A stretch of 29,550 nucleotides of DNA from DATLGD01 sp035540755 (lineage in GTDB: Bacteria; Actinomycetota; Actinomycetes; Mycobacteriales; SCTD01): assembly GCA_035540755.1 (NCBI GenBank), contig DATLGD010000228.1, forward strand, positions 1 to 29,550. Direction: 5' to 3'. A program made the translations under genes and the position numbers. Below, piece by piece: positions 1-7,496 of the stretch. The notes below the pieces were generated by a model, which saw only the letters and a list, made by a program, of their open reading frames with translations, searched no databases and had not been told where the DNA came from. The first letter of the stretch is position 1. Each line of letters begins with the position of its first letter.

Positions 1-2
1 TC

Positions 3-668
3 GCGCTGCCCGACGTCTCGCATCTGGTCGTGTCGGTGCTCGGCGGCACCGGGGAGCAGGGTCGGGGGCTGGCCCGGCGGTGGGCGCTGGCCGGGCACGA
101 GGTCGTCCTCGGCTCCCGCGACGCCGCCCGGGCCGAGGCGGCCGCTGCCGCCCTGCCCGGCTCGGTGCGCGGCACGGACAACCCAGGCGCCGCGCGGGCC
201 GGGGACGTCGTGGTCGTCGCCGTGCCGTGGGACGGGCACCGGGAGCTGCTGGAGGGCTTCGCCGCCGACCTCGACGGCAAGGTCGTCGTCGACTGCGTGA
301 ACCCGCTCGGGTTCGACAAGCAGGGCGCGTTCGCGCTGCCCGTCGAGGAGGGGAGCGCCGCCCAGCAGGCGGCCGCGGTGCTGCCGGGCAGCCGGGTCGT
401 CGCCGCCTTCCACCACGTCAGCGCCGTGCTGCTGCTCGACGAGTCGGTGCAGACGCTGGACACCGACGTGCTCGTGCTCGGCGACGACCGCGAGGCCACC
501 GACACGGTGCAGGCGCTGGCCGGCCGGATCCCCGGCATGCGGGGGATCTACGGCGGGCGGCTGCGCAACGCCTCCCAGGTCGAGGCCTTCACCGCCAACC
601 TCATCTCGGTGAACCGCCGGTACAAGGCGCACGCCGGCCTGCGTGTCACCGACGTCGAGCCGCGCTGA
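3..668 (+). CDS. npdG: NADPH-dependent F420 reductase (F420H2:NADP+ oxidoreductase), 5' end outside window
   Basis: Predicted cytosolic oxidoreductase moving hydride between reduced coenzyme F420 and NADP+. The sequence shows a dinucleotide-binding glycine loop (VLGGTGEQGRG) close to the N-terminus, followed by GHEVVLGSRD, as in the NpdG/Fno family, and the later VVDCVNPLGF and VAAFHHVSA segments of that family. About 212 residues follow the GTG at 30, near the usual family length. That GTG would start directly at the nucleotide-binding strand, while the frame stays open to base 3 with LPDVSHLVV ahead of it. I therefore think the true start lies just upstream of the window and mark the gene as partial. 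The stop lies just ahead of the next gene, suggesting co-transcription. The family call is from recognition of motifs; the direction of the reaction in vivo is not shown. Confidence 0.85.
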   Translation, partial: ALPDVSHLVVSVLGGTGEQGRGLARRWALAGHEVVLGSRDAARAEAAAAALPGSVRGTDNPGAARAGDVVVVAVPWDGHRELLEGFAADLDGKVVVDCVNPLGFDKQGAFALPVEEGSAAQQAAAVLPGSRVVAAFHHVSAVLLLDESVQTLDTDVLVLGDDREATDTVQALAGRIPGMRGIYGGRLRNASQVEAFTANLISVNRRYKAHAGLRVTDVEPR

Positions 669-672
669 CGAC

Positions 673-1428
673 GTGCGCGACGACGTCGGACGCGACGTCG
701 ACGTCCCCTCGCGGGTGCGGCGGGTCGTCTCGCTGGTGCCGTCGCTGACCGAGGCGGTCGCTGTCACGGCACCCGGGCTCCTCGTCGGCGCCACCGACTG
801 GTGCACGTTCCCGGCCGACCTCGACGTGGCCCGGGTCCGCGGCACGAAGAACCCCGACGTCGAGCGGGTGCTCGACCTCGCACCGGACCTGGTGCTCGCC
901 AACGCCGAGGAGAACCGGGAGCCGGACCTCGCGCGACTGCGCGACGCCGGCCTCGCGGTCTGGGTGACCGCACCCGAGACGCTGCAGCAGGCGCTGGTCT
1001 CCCTCGCCCGCATGCTCGGCGCGTGCGGTCTGCACCGGCCGGACTGGCTGCGGGAGGCCGAGGCCTCCTGGGCCGAGCCGCACGCCGGCCCGCGACGCAG
1101 GGCCGTGGTGCCGGTGTGGCGCCGGCCGTGGATGGCCCTCGGGCGGGACACCTTCGCCGGGGACGTCCTGCGCCGGCTCGGGGTCGACCACGTCCTGGCC
1201 GGGTCGAGCGAGCGCTATCCGCGGTTCGACCCGGCGTCGCTGCCTCCGCTCGACCTCGTCGTGCTGCCGGACGAGCCGTACGCCTTCACGCCGCAGGACG
1301 GCCCGGAGGCCTTCCCGGGCGTGCCGGCCGCGTGCGTCTCCGGCCGGCACCTGACCTGGTACGGGCCGTCGCTGGCCGAGGCGCGCGAGGTGCTCACCCG
1401 GCAGCTGGCCGGCGAGGATCACTCGTAG
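673..1428 (+). CDS. Helical-backbone metal receptor / BtuF-like cobalamin-binding protein (cytosolic variant)
   Basis: A protein of about 251 residues with the N-terminal motif RVVSLVPSLTEAV, then GATDWCTFP and VRGTKNPDVERVLDLAPDLVLA. This is the signature of the periplasmic-binding-protein fold of BtuF-type vitamin B12 or siderophore receptors. No signal peptide, lipobox or membrane segment is visible, so unlike true BtuF it should be cytosolic. No transporter genes are adjacent, so a transport role is doubtful; ligand binding by a stand-alone domain is the safer inference. A GTG at 673 gives a start 5 bp after the preceding stop; a GTG at 643 would overlap that gene by 26 bp. The 3' end overlaps the convergent panB by 10 bp. 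Confidence 0.75.
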   Translation: MRDDVGRDVDVPSRVRRVVSLVPSLTEAVAVTAPGLLVGATDWCTFPADLDVARVRGTKNPDVERVLDLAPDLVLANAEENREPDLARLRDAGLAVWVTAPETLQQALVSLARMLGACGLHRPDWLREAEASWAEPHAGPRRRAVVPVWRRPWMALGRDTFAGDVLRRLGVDHVLAGSSERYPRFDPASLPPLDLVVLPDEPYAFTPQDGPEAFPGVPAACVSGRHLTWYGPSLAEAREVLTRQLAGEDHS

Positions 1429-2273
1429 CCGTGCTCCGGGCCGGGGTAGCGGCCCTCGCGGACGTCGTCGGCGTAGGCGGTGACCGCGTCGGTGAGCACC
1501 GAGCGCAGGTCGGCGTAGCGCTTGACGAACCTCGGCCCCGGGCCCGGGGTCAGGCCGGCCAGGTCGGTCCAGACCAGGACCTGGGCGTCGGTGCCGGCGC
1601 CGGCGCCGATCCCGATGGTCGGGATGTCGAGCTCGGCCGTCACCCGCTCGGCGAGCGCCGACGGCACGGCCTCGAGCACCAGCGAGAAGGCGCCGGCCGC
1701 CTGCAGGGCCTGCGCCTCGGTGAGCAGCTGCTCCCCGGCCTCGCCGCGGCCCTGCACGCGCAGCCCGGTGACCAGCTCGGACTGGGGGGTCAGGCCCAGG
1801 TGCCCCATGACGGGGACGCCGGAGGAGACCAGCAGCTCGACCTGCGGCAGGACCCGGGAACCGCCCTCGAGCTTGACGGCGTGCGCGCCCGCCTCCTGCA
1901 GGAAGCGCACCGCGGTCGCCAGCGCCTGCTGCGGCGAGGCGGTGTAGGAGCCGAACGGAAGGTCGGCCACGACCAGGGCGCGCCGGCTCGACCGGGCGAC
2001 CGCGCGGGTCAGCGGCAGCAGCTCGTCGACGGTGACCGGCACGGTGCTGCTGTGCCCGAGCACGTTGTTGCCGGCCGAGTCGCCCACCAGCAGGACCGGG
2101 ATGCCGGCCTCGTCGAACAGCGCGGCGGTGAGCATGTCGTAGGACGTGAGCATCGCCCAGCGCTCACCGCGCTCCTTGGCGGCCCGGAGGTCGCGGACGC
2201 TGACGCGGCGGGTGGTGACGCCGCCGTAGAGGACGGGGAGGGCGTCCCCGGACGGCGCGGCAGGATCGGGCAC
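1419..2273 (-). CDS. panB: 3-methyl-2-oxobutanoate hydroxymethyltransferase (ketopantoate hydroxymethyltransferase)
   Basis: First committed step of pantothenate/coenzyme A synthesis: transfers a hydroxymethyl group from 5,10-methylene-tetrahydrofolate to 2-oxoisovalerate in the cytosol. The PanB TIM-barrel motifs are all present: MLTSYD (41-46), LLVGDSAGN with metal-binding D65, VADLPFGSY with D104, AVKLEGG with K134 and E136, PVMGHLGLTPQS around H158, and LVLEAVP with the probable general base E201. I chose the GTG at 2273 because an AGGAGG lies 4 nt upstream (2278-2283 on the plus strand). It gives 284 residues, near the family length, although the frame is open further upstream to 2405. 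The gene stands alone, converging on the BtuF-like gene and diverging from the MFS/TetR operon. Confidence 0.95.
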   Translation of the reverse strand: MPDPAAPSGDALPVLYGGVTTRRVSVRDLRAAKERGERWAMLTSYDMLTAALFDEAGIPVLLVGDSAGNNVLGHSSTVPVTVDELLPLTRAVARSSRRALVVADLPFGSYTASPQQALATAVRFLQEAGAHAVKLEGGSRVLPQVELLVSSGVPVMGHLGLTPQSELVTGLRVQGRGEAGEQLLTEAQALQAAGAFSLVLEAVPSALAERVTAELDIPTIGIGAGAGTDAQVLVWTDLAGLTPGPGPRFVKRYADLRSVLTDAVTAYADDVREGRYPGPEHGYE

Positions 2274-2390
2274 GGCTCCTCCTGGCAGCCTCGAGGCGCT
2301 CGGACGGCGTCCCCGGGTCGGCGACCAGCGTGGCACGGGGCCCCGTCCTCGCGGCTGTGACGCTTCCCTCATCCGGGGACGTTGCGGAAC

Positions 2391-2421
2391 GGTTGCGTGC
2401 CGCAACCCGCCGACCTACCGT
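2391..2421 (+). promoter_or_regulatory. Candidate promoter with overlapping palindromic operator for the MFS-TetR operon
   Basis: TTGCGT at 2393-2398 and TACCGT at 2416-2421 are separated by 17 nt, a good match to an actinobacterial housekeeping promoter. The -35 hexamer sits inside a perfect 7-bp inverted repeat with a 3-nt centre, GGTTGCGTGCCGCAACC (2391-2407). A second pair of arms, GTTGCGG (2381-2387) and CCGCAAC (2400-2406), shares the right half. A TetR gene ends the operon, so this is the natural operator candidate. The site is read directly; the function is inferred. A second TACCGT at 2442-2447 could be an alternative -10. Confidence 0.5.
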
Positions 2422-2468
2422 CTCCTTCCGGAACGCGGACGTACCGTATGTCGGCGGGAAGGCCAGGC

Positions 2469-4019
2469 ATGGACGAGCAGGCAGTGCACGAGCGCCGGTG
2501 GTGGATCCTCGGGACGCTGATCCTGTGCCTGATGGTCGTGGTGCTCGACAACACGATCCTCAACGTGGCGCTCAAGACCATCCAGCAGGACCTCCAGACC
2601 AGCCAGAGCGAGCTGGCCTGGGCGGTGAACTCCTACACGCTGGTCTTCGCCGGACTGCTGTTCACCTACGGCGTGCTCGGCGACCGGTACGGACGGCGCC
2701 TGGCGCTGATGGTGGGGCTGTCGGTCTTCGGGGTCGCCTCGGCCCTGTGCGCCTTCTCCGCCTCGGCCGCGCAGCTGATCGGCTTCCGCGCCCTCATGGG
2801 CCTCGGCGCGGCGGCCGTGCTGCCGTCGACACTGTCGATCATCACCAACGTCTTCGACCCCTCCGAGCGCCCGAAGGCGATCGGCATCTGGGCCGGTTTC
2901 GTCGGCACCGCCATCGCCATCGGCCCCATCACCGGCGGCCTGCTGCTCGAGCACTTCTGGTGGGGCTCGATCTTCCTCGTCAACGTGCCGGTGGTCGTGG
3001 TGGCGCTGTTCGCCATCGTGCTTCTCGTGCCGGAGTCCAAGGACCCGGCTCCCGGCCGGCCGGACCCCGTCGGCGTCGTCCTGTCCGTCGCCGGCCTCGT
3101 GCTGGTGGTCTACGCGATCATCCGGGGCGGTGAGACCACCCGGTGGGGGAGCGCCGCCGTGCTCGCACCGCTGCTCGGGGGCCTCGCCGTGCTGGTGCTG
3201 TTCGTTCTCCTGCAGCGGCGGCGGCGCGAGCCGGCGCTCGACGTCACGCTGTTCAAGAACCCGGCGTTCTCGGCGGCGTGCGGCGCCGTCACGCTGGTGA
3301 TGTTCGCGCTGTTCGGCACCGTGTTCTTCTTCAGCTTCTACCTGCAGTACGCCCGGGAGTACACGCCGCTGGAGGCCGGCATCCGGCTGCTGCCGGTGGC
3401 CGTCGCCATGGCGTTCTTCGCCCCCCGCAGCGCCGGGCTGGTCCGTCGGTTCGGCGTGAAGGCGGTCTGCGCTGCCGGCCTGCTGCTCGTGGCGGTGTCG
3501 TTCGCCGGCTACGTGCTGATCGACGAGACGACGTCGATCTGGGCCGTGTCGGTGCTGCTGTTCCTGCAGGGCGCGGGCATGGCGCACGTGATGGCGCCCG
3601 CCACCGAGTCGATCATGTCGACGGTGCCGCGCGAGAAGTCCGGTGCCGGCGCGGCGGTGAACACCACGGTGCGCCAGGTCGGCGGCGCGCTCGGCGTGGC
3701 CGTGCTCGGCTCGGTGCTCTCGGCCACCTACCGCGGCAGCATCACCCCGGCTCTGGCCGACCTGCCCGAACGCGCCCAGCTGCTCGCCGGCGAGTCCATC
3801 GGCGGGACGCTGATGCTCGCCGAGCAGCTCCCGATCGCGCAGGCCGCCCCGTTGCAGCGCGCCGCGGTCGACGCCTTCATCGGCGCGATGCACACCACGG
3901 CGCTGTGCTCGTCCGCTGTCGCCTTCCTCGGCGTCCTGGTGGTGCTGCGCTGGCTCCCGGGCCGTGCCGGCCGGCCGGTCGCCGAGACCGGCACGGCGCT
4001 GGCCGGGGCGGCGAGGTGA
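2469..4019 (+). CDS. MFS drug exporter, DHA2 (EmrB/QacA) family
   Basis: Proton-driven multidrug or metabolite exporter of the cytoplasmic membrane, 516 residues, with about 14 hydrophobic segments as expected for the 14-TM DHA2 group. Visible family motifs are LDNTILNVAL in TM1, GDRYGRRLAL after TM2 (motif A), and IGPITGGLLL in TM5 (motif C, typical of antiporters that export). The frame is open upstream to 2382, but the ATG at 2469 is preceded by GGAAGG with a 6-nt spacer and places TM1 about 20 residues in; the ATG at 2448 is an alternative. It overlaps the downstream TetR gene by 4 bp (GTGA), so the two are translationally coupled. Substrate cannot be told from sequence. Confidence 0.9.
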   Translation: MDEQAVHERRWWILGTLILCLMVVVLDNTILNVALKTIQQDLQTSQSELAWAVNSYTLVFAGLLFTYGVLGDRYGRRLALMVGLSVFGVASALCAFSASAAQLIGFRALMGLGAAAVLPSTLSIITNVFDPSERPKAIGIWAGFVGTAIAIGPITGGLLLEHFWWGSIFLVNVPVVVVALFAIVLLVPESKDPAPGRPDPVGVVLSVAGLVLVVYAIIRGGETTRWGSAAVLAPLLGGLAVLVLFVLLQRRRREPALDVTLFKNPAFSAACGAVTLVMFALFGTVFFFSFYLQYAREYTPLEAGIRLLPVAVAMAFFAPRSAGLVRRFGVKAVCAAGLLLVAVSFAGYVLIDETTSIWAVSVLLFLQGAGMAHVMAPATESIMSTVPREKSGAGAAVNTTVRQVGGALGVAVLGSVLSATYRGSITPALADLPERAQLLAGESIGGTLMLAEQLPIAQAAPLQRAAVDAFIGAMHTTALCSSAVAFLGVLVVLRWLPGRAGRPVAETGTALAGAAR

Positions 4020-4624
4020 CCTCGCCCGCCGCCGTCCCCGCGCCGGACGACGTCCCGCGGATCGGCCGCCCCCGCGACCCCAGCCGCGACGTCGCCATCC
4101 TGCGCGCGACGCTCGAGCTGCTCGCCGAGGGCGGCTACCCGGCCGTGACGATGGAGGCGGTGGCGGCGCGGGCCGGCGTCGGCAAGGCGACGCTGTACCG
4201 GCGCTACCCGGGCAAGGAGCAGCTCGTCGTCGACGCCCTGGCCAGCCTCGCCGAGCCGGTGGAGCAGGCCGCGGACGCCTCGGTCCGCGACCAGCTGGTC
4301 GGGCTGCTCGACGGCATGCGGCGCCGGTCGGGATCGCTGGCCGGACGGATCTTCCCCCGCCTGATCAGCGAGGCCGTGGACAACCCGGAGCTGATGCTGC
4401 GCTACCGCCAGCAGGTGGTGGAGCCACGCCGCGAGCGCTTCCGAGGCGTCCTGCGCCGCGGGATCGCCGAGGGGCTCGTCCGGACCGACGCCGACCTCGA
4501 CCACGCCATCGACCTGATGGTCGGCCCCGTCGCCTACCGCAGCATCCTGCGCACCGACCCGCCGCCCGGACCGGACTTCCCGGCCCGCGTCGTCGACGAC
4601 GTGCTCCGCGCGCTGGCTCCCTGA
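4016..4624 (+). CDS. TetR/AcrR-family transcriptional regulator
   Basis: A 202-residue one-component regulator. The N-terminal helix-turn-helix is clear at about residues 18-62 (ILRATLELLAEGGYPAVTM, then VAARAGVGKATLYRRYPGK). The rest is a helical ligand-binding/dimerisation domain like those of other TetR proteins, ending in a helix around AIDLMVGPVAYRSIL. The GTG start overlaps the MFS stop (GTGA), so the regulator is made from the same transcript as the exporter, an arrangement suited to autoregulated, ligand-relieved repression. The palindrome at 2391-2407 is the best operator candidate in the window. The stop lies 6 bp from the convergent nadE stop, with no obvious terminator between. 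Confidence 0.9.
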   Translation: MTSPAAVPAPDDVPRIGRPRDPSRDVAILRATLELLAEGGYPAVTMEAVAARAGVGKATLYRRYPGKEQLVVDALASLAEPVEQAADASVRDQLVGLLDGMRRRSGSLAGRIFPRLISEAVDNPELMLRYRQQVVEPRRERFRGVLRRGIAEGLVRTDADLDHAIDLMVGPVAYRSILRTDPPPGPDFPARVVDDVLRALAP

Positions 4625-4630
4625 CGCGCG

Positions 4631-6454
4631 TCAGCCGTCGTCGCCTTCGGGGCGCACGCGGGGGGAGTCGTGCACGTCCGGCGCCGCCACCTCGCGCCAG
4701 CGTGAGGTGATCGGCAGCCGGCGGTCACGTCCGAACGCACGGCCGGTGACCTTCGGCCCGGGCGGCGTCTGGCGGCGCTTGTACTCGGCGGCGTCGACCA
4801 GGCGGATGACGCGCTCGACCAGCTCGCGGTCGAAGCCCCGCGCGACCAGCTCGCCGAGACCCTCGTCCTGCTCGACGTAGAGGTCGAGCAGCTCGTCGAG
4901 CACGTCGTAGTCGGGCAGCCGGTCGCTGTCGACCTGGCCGGGAGCCAGCTCGGCCGACGGCGGCTTGTCGATGCTGTTCTCCGGGATCGGCGGCTGCTCG
5001 CCGCGTTCGGCAGCGACCGCGTTGCGCCAGCGGGCCAGCCTCCACACCAGCGACTTCGGCACGTCCTTGATCGGGGCGAAGCCGCCCACGGAGTCGCCGT
5101 AGAGGGTCGAGAACCCGGTGGCCGCCTCGCTCTTGTTGCCGGTCATGAGCACCAGGTGCCCCTGCGCGTTCGACAGCGCCATCAGCGCCGTCCCGCGCAC
5201 CCGCGCCTGCAGGTTCTCCGAGGTGAGCCCCGCCACGGGGGTGAGCGGCGCGAGCGCGGACTCGTACGCGCGCACCATCGCGTCGATCGGCAGCAGGTGC
5301 CAGGCCAGGCCCTGCCGGCGGGCGAGCTCCTCTGCGTCGGCAACGGAGTGCTCGGAGGAGTAGCGGCTCGGCATGCCCACGACGTGCACGGCTTCCGGCC
5401 CGAGCGCGTCGCGGGCGATGGTGGCCACCAGCGCCGAGTCGATGCCCCCGGACAGGCCCAGCACGACCGAGGAGAAGCGGTTCTTGCGGACGTAGTCGCG
5501 GGTCGCGGTGACGAGTGCACCCCACACCTCGGCCTCGTCGGAGAGCGCCGTCGCGACCCCCGGGGTGAGGGCGTCGTAGGGCGGCAGCGGGTCGGATGAG
5601 ACGGTCACCCGCTCGACCGTCATGGTGGAGCCGTCCCGCGCGTCGACCGGGCCGGTCAGGTCGACCGTCGCCGGTGCCAGGTCGAGGTCGACGGCGATCA
5701 GCCCCTCGTCGAACAGCGGCGCGCGGGCGAGCAGGCGGCCGTCCGCGCCGGCCACGAGCGAGTCGCCGTCGAAGACCAGCTCGTCCTGACCGCCGACCAT
5801 GTTCACGTAGGCCAGCGGGGCGCCGGCCTCCTGGGCCCGCCGGCACACCAGCTCGCCGCGCACGTCGTCCTTGCCGCGCTCGTACGGCGAGCCGTTCAGC
5901 ACCACCACGAGCCCGACGCCCGCCTCGCGGGAGACCGCGACCGGGCCGCCGTCCTGCCAGAGGTCCTCGCAGACGACGGTGGCGACGTCGACGCCGTGCA
6001 GGCGCACGACGGGCAGCCGGTCGCCGCGCACGAAGTAGCGGAACTCGTCGAACACGCCGTAGTTGGGCAGGTGGTGCTTGGCGTAGCGGGCGACGACCTG
6101 CCCGCCGTGCAGGACGGCGGCGCTGTTCTGCGGCTCCCCGGCCGGCCGGCCAAGCGCAGGAGCCGGCCGCTCGGTGCGTCCGCAGTAGCCGACGACCACC
6201 GCGATGTCGCCGAGCCCCTCGTCGGCCAGCCGGCGGGCCAGGCCGGTCAGCGCGGCCAGGCTGGCCTGGACGAAGGCGCCGCGCAGCACGAGGTCCTCGG
6301 CGGGGTAGCCGGTCAGGTGCATCTCCGGGAACGCCACCAGGTGGCAGCCCTGCTCCTCCGCGTGCCGGGTCCAAACCACGACCGTCTCGGCGTTGCCGGG
6401 CAGGTCGCCGACCGTGGAGCCGACCTGGGCCAGTCCGATCCGCAGCTGTGGCAT
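4631..6454 (-). CDS. nadE: Glutamine-dependent NAD+ synthetase
   Basis: Last step of NAD+ synthesis: ATP-dependent amidation of nicotinic acid adenine dinucleotide using ammonia from glutamine. Two domains are visible in 607 residues. The N-terminal nitrilase-type glutaminase (about 1-270) has the Glu-Lys-Cys triad: E44 in FPEMHLTGY, K126 in AKHHLPNYGVFDE, C162 in VVCEDLW. The C-terminal synthetase (about 310-607) has the PP-loop SGGIDS at 335-340 and the TGNKSE and TLYGDSVGGFAPIKD segments. Length fits the two-domain form of actinobacteria and eukaryotes. The ATG has no Shine-Dalgarno; a TAGGGT -10-like hexamer ends 7 nt before it, suggesting a leaderless mRNA. Confidence 0.96.
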   Translation of the reverse strand: MPQLRIGLAQVGSTVGDLPGNAETVVVWTRHAEEQGCHLVAFPEMHLTGYPAEDLVLRGAFVQASLAALTGLARRLADEGLGDIAVVVGYCGRTERPAPALGRPAGEPQNSAAVLHGGQVVARYAKHHLPNYGVFDEFRYFVRGDRLPVVRLHGVDVATVVCEDLWQDGGPVAVSREAGVGLVVVLNGSPYERGKDDVRGELVCRRAQEAGAPLAYVNMVGGQDELVFDGDSLVAGADGRLLARAPLFDEGLIAVDLDLAPATVDLTGPVDARDGSTMTVERVTVSSDPLPPYDALTPGVATALSDEAEVWGALVTATRDYVRKNRFSSVVLGLSGGIDSALVATIARDALGPEAVHVVGMPSRYSSEHSVADAEELARRQGLAWHLLPIDAMVRAYESALAPLTPVAGLTSENLQARVRGTALMALSNAQGHLVLMTGNKSEAATGFSTLYGDSVGGFAPIKDVPKSLVWRLARWRNAVAAERGEQPPIPENSIDKPPSAELAPGQVDSDRLPDYDVLDELLDLYVEQDEGLGELVARGFDRELVERVIRLVDAAEYKRRQTPPGPKVTGRAFGRDRRLPITSRWREVAAPDVHDSPRVRPEGDDG

Positions 6455-6461
6455 GCCGGCG

Positions 6462-6467
6462 ACCCTA
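6462..6467 (-). promoter_or_regulatory. Candidate -10 element of a leaderless nadE transcript
   Basis: On the minus strand TAGGGT (TANNNT consensus) is followed by exactly 7 nt and then the nadE ATG. That would place the transcription start at or next to the A of the ATG. No Shine-Dalgarno sequence lies in between and no convincing -35 hexamer is visible, which is common for actinobacterial leaderless promoters. Confidence 0.4.
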
Positions 6468-6514
6468 TGTCCGGAGCCGGAGGGCCCGGGCCGACGGCGG
6501 GCGTCGCCGCGGGA

Positions 6515-7405
6515 TCACGCCGCCGCGGCGGTGGCGGCGTCGGTCAGCGCCTGGAACTCCTCGTCGCTGAGCTCCACCTCGGCCGCCGCGCAGTTCTCCT
6601 CCAGGTGCGCCACCGAGCCCGTGCCCGGGATCGGCAGCATCACCGGCGAGCGGCGCAGCAGCCAGGCCAGCGCCAGCTGGGCGTGCGTGGCCGCGTGCTC
6701 GCGGGCGAGCTCGTCGAGAAGCCCGCCGGGACGGGCGAGCTCGCCGGCCGCCACCGGGAACCACGGGATGAACGCGATGCCCTCGCGCTCGCAGTGCTCG
6801 AGCACGTCCTCGCTCTGGCGTGTCGCCAGGTTGTAGAGGTTCTGCACGCTGACCACCTGCACGACCTGCTGCGCGGCCTGCAGGTCGTCGACGCTGACCT
6901 CCGACAGGCCGAGGTGCCGGATCTTGCCCTCGTCCTGCAGCTCCTTCATCACCCCGAACTGCTCCTCGCGCGGCACCTGGGGGTCGATGCGGTGCAGCTG
7001 CCAGAGGTCGATGCGCTCGACGTCGAGCCGGCGCAGGCTCATCTCCACGCACTGCCGCAGGTAGTCGGGGCGGCCGCACGCCGGCCACACGTCGGGACCG
7101 GTGCGCAGCAGGCCGCCCTTGGTCGCGACGACGACGGGCCGGTCGCCGGAGCGGTAGGGGTGCAGCGCCTCGCGGATCAGGTCCTCGGACACGAACGGCC
7201 CGTAGCTGTCGGCGGTGTCGATGAAGTCGACCCCCAGCTCGACCGCCCGCCGCAGCACGGCGAGGGCGGTGTCGTGGTCGGCCGGCGGGCCCCAGATGCC
7301 CTTTCCGGTGATGCGCATCGCGCCGAAGCCGAGCCGGTGCACCTCGAGGTCACCGCCCAGCGCGAACGTGCCGGACACCTGGACGGGCTGGGCTGCAGTG
7401 CTCAC
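6515..7405 (-). CDS. Aldo/keto reductase
   Basis: NADP(H)-dependent oxidoreductase of 296 residues with a TIM-barrel fold. The catalytic tetrad is complete: D63 and Y68 in FIDTADSYG, K96 in VATKGG, H138 in WQLHRID. The C-terminal IPGTGSVAHLEEN, in the position of the cofactor-binding IPGxxxxxHLxEN segment, is also present. This form resembles the stand-alone AKRs near YajO/AKR11-13, but substrate is not inferable. The GTG at 7405 is chosen because GAGGAG lies just upstream and the protein then begins at the usual family N-terminus, although the frame remains open much further. It follows nadE's start by 60 bp in the same direction, so it would be transcribed ahead of nadE. It is divergent from the amidase, 91 bp away. 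Confidence 0.9.
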   Translation of the reverse strand: MSTAAQPVQVSGTFALGGDLEVHRLGFGAMRITGKGIWGPPADHDTALAVLRRAVELGVDFIDTADSYGPFVSEDLIREALHPYRSGDRPVVVATKGGLLRTGPDVWPACGRPDYLRQCVEMSLRRLDVERIDLWQLHRIDPQVPREEQFGVMKELQDEGKIRHLGLSEVSVDDLQAAQQVVQVVSVQNLYNLATRQSEDVLEHCEREGIAFIPWFPVAAGELARPGGLLDELAREHAATHAQLALAWLLRRSPVMLPIPGTGSVAHLEENCAAAEVELSDEEFQALTDAATAAAA

Positions 7406-7483
7406 GGAGCTCCTCGGGTCAGGGGGAAGGATCGCTCGTCGTCCTGCCCGGACCTGGCGCGGCCCGAACGCGACGGCGCCTCC

Positions 7484-7489
7484 TACTGT
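7484..7489 (+). promoter_or_regulatory. Candidate -10 element of a leaderless amidase transcript
   Basis: TACTGT (TANNNT) is followed by 7 nt and then the amidase ATG at 7497, the same geometry as at nadE. No Shine-Dalgarno sequence is present. The site lies in the 91-bp divergent region shared with the aldo/keto reductase gene. Confidence 0.4.
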
Positions 7490-7496
7490 CGGGGCC

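Noticed and set aside
1419..2405. Longer panB with 44 extra N-terminal residues
   Set aside because: The extension is Arg/Pro-rich and not part of the family, while the GTG at 2273 has a strong AGGAGG.
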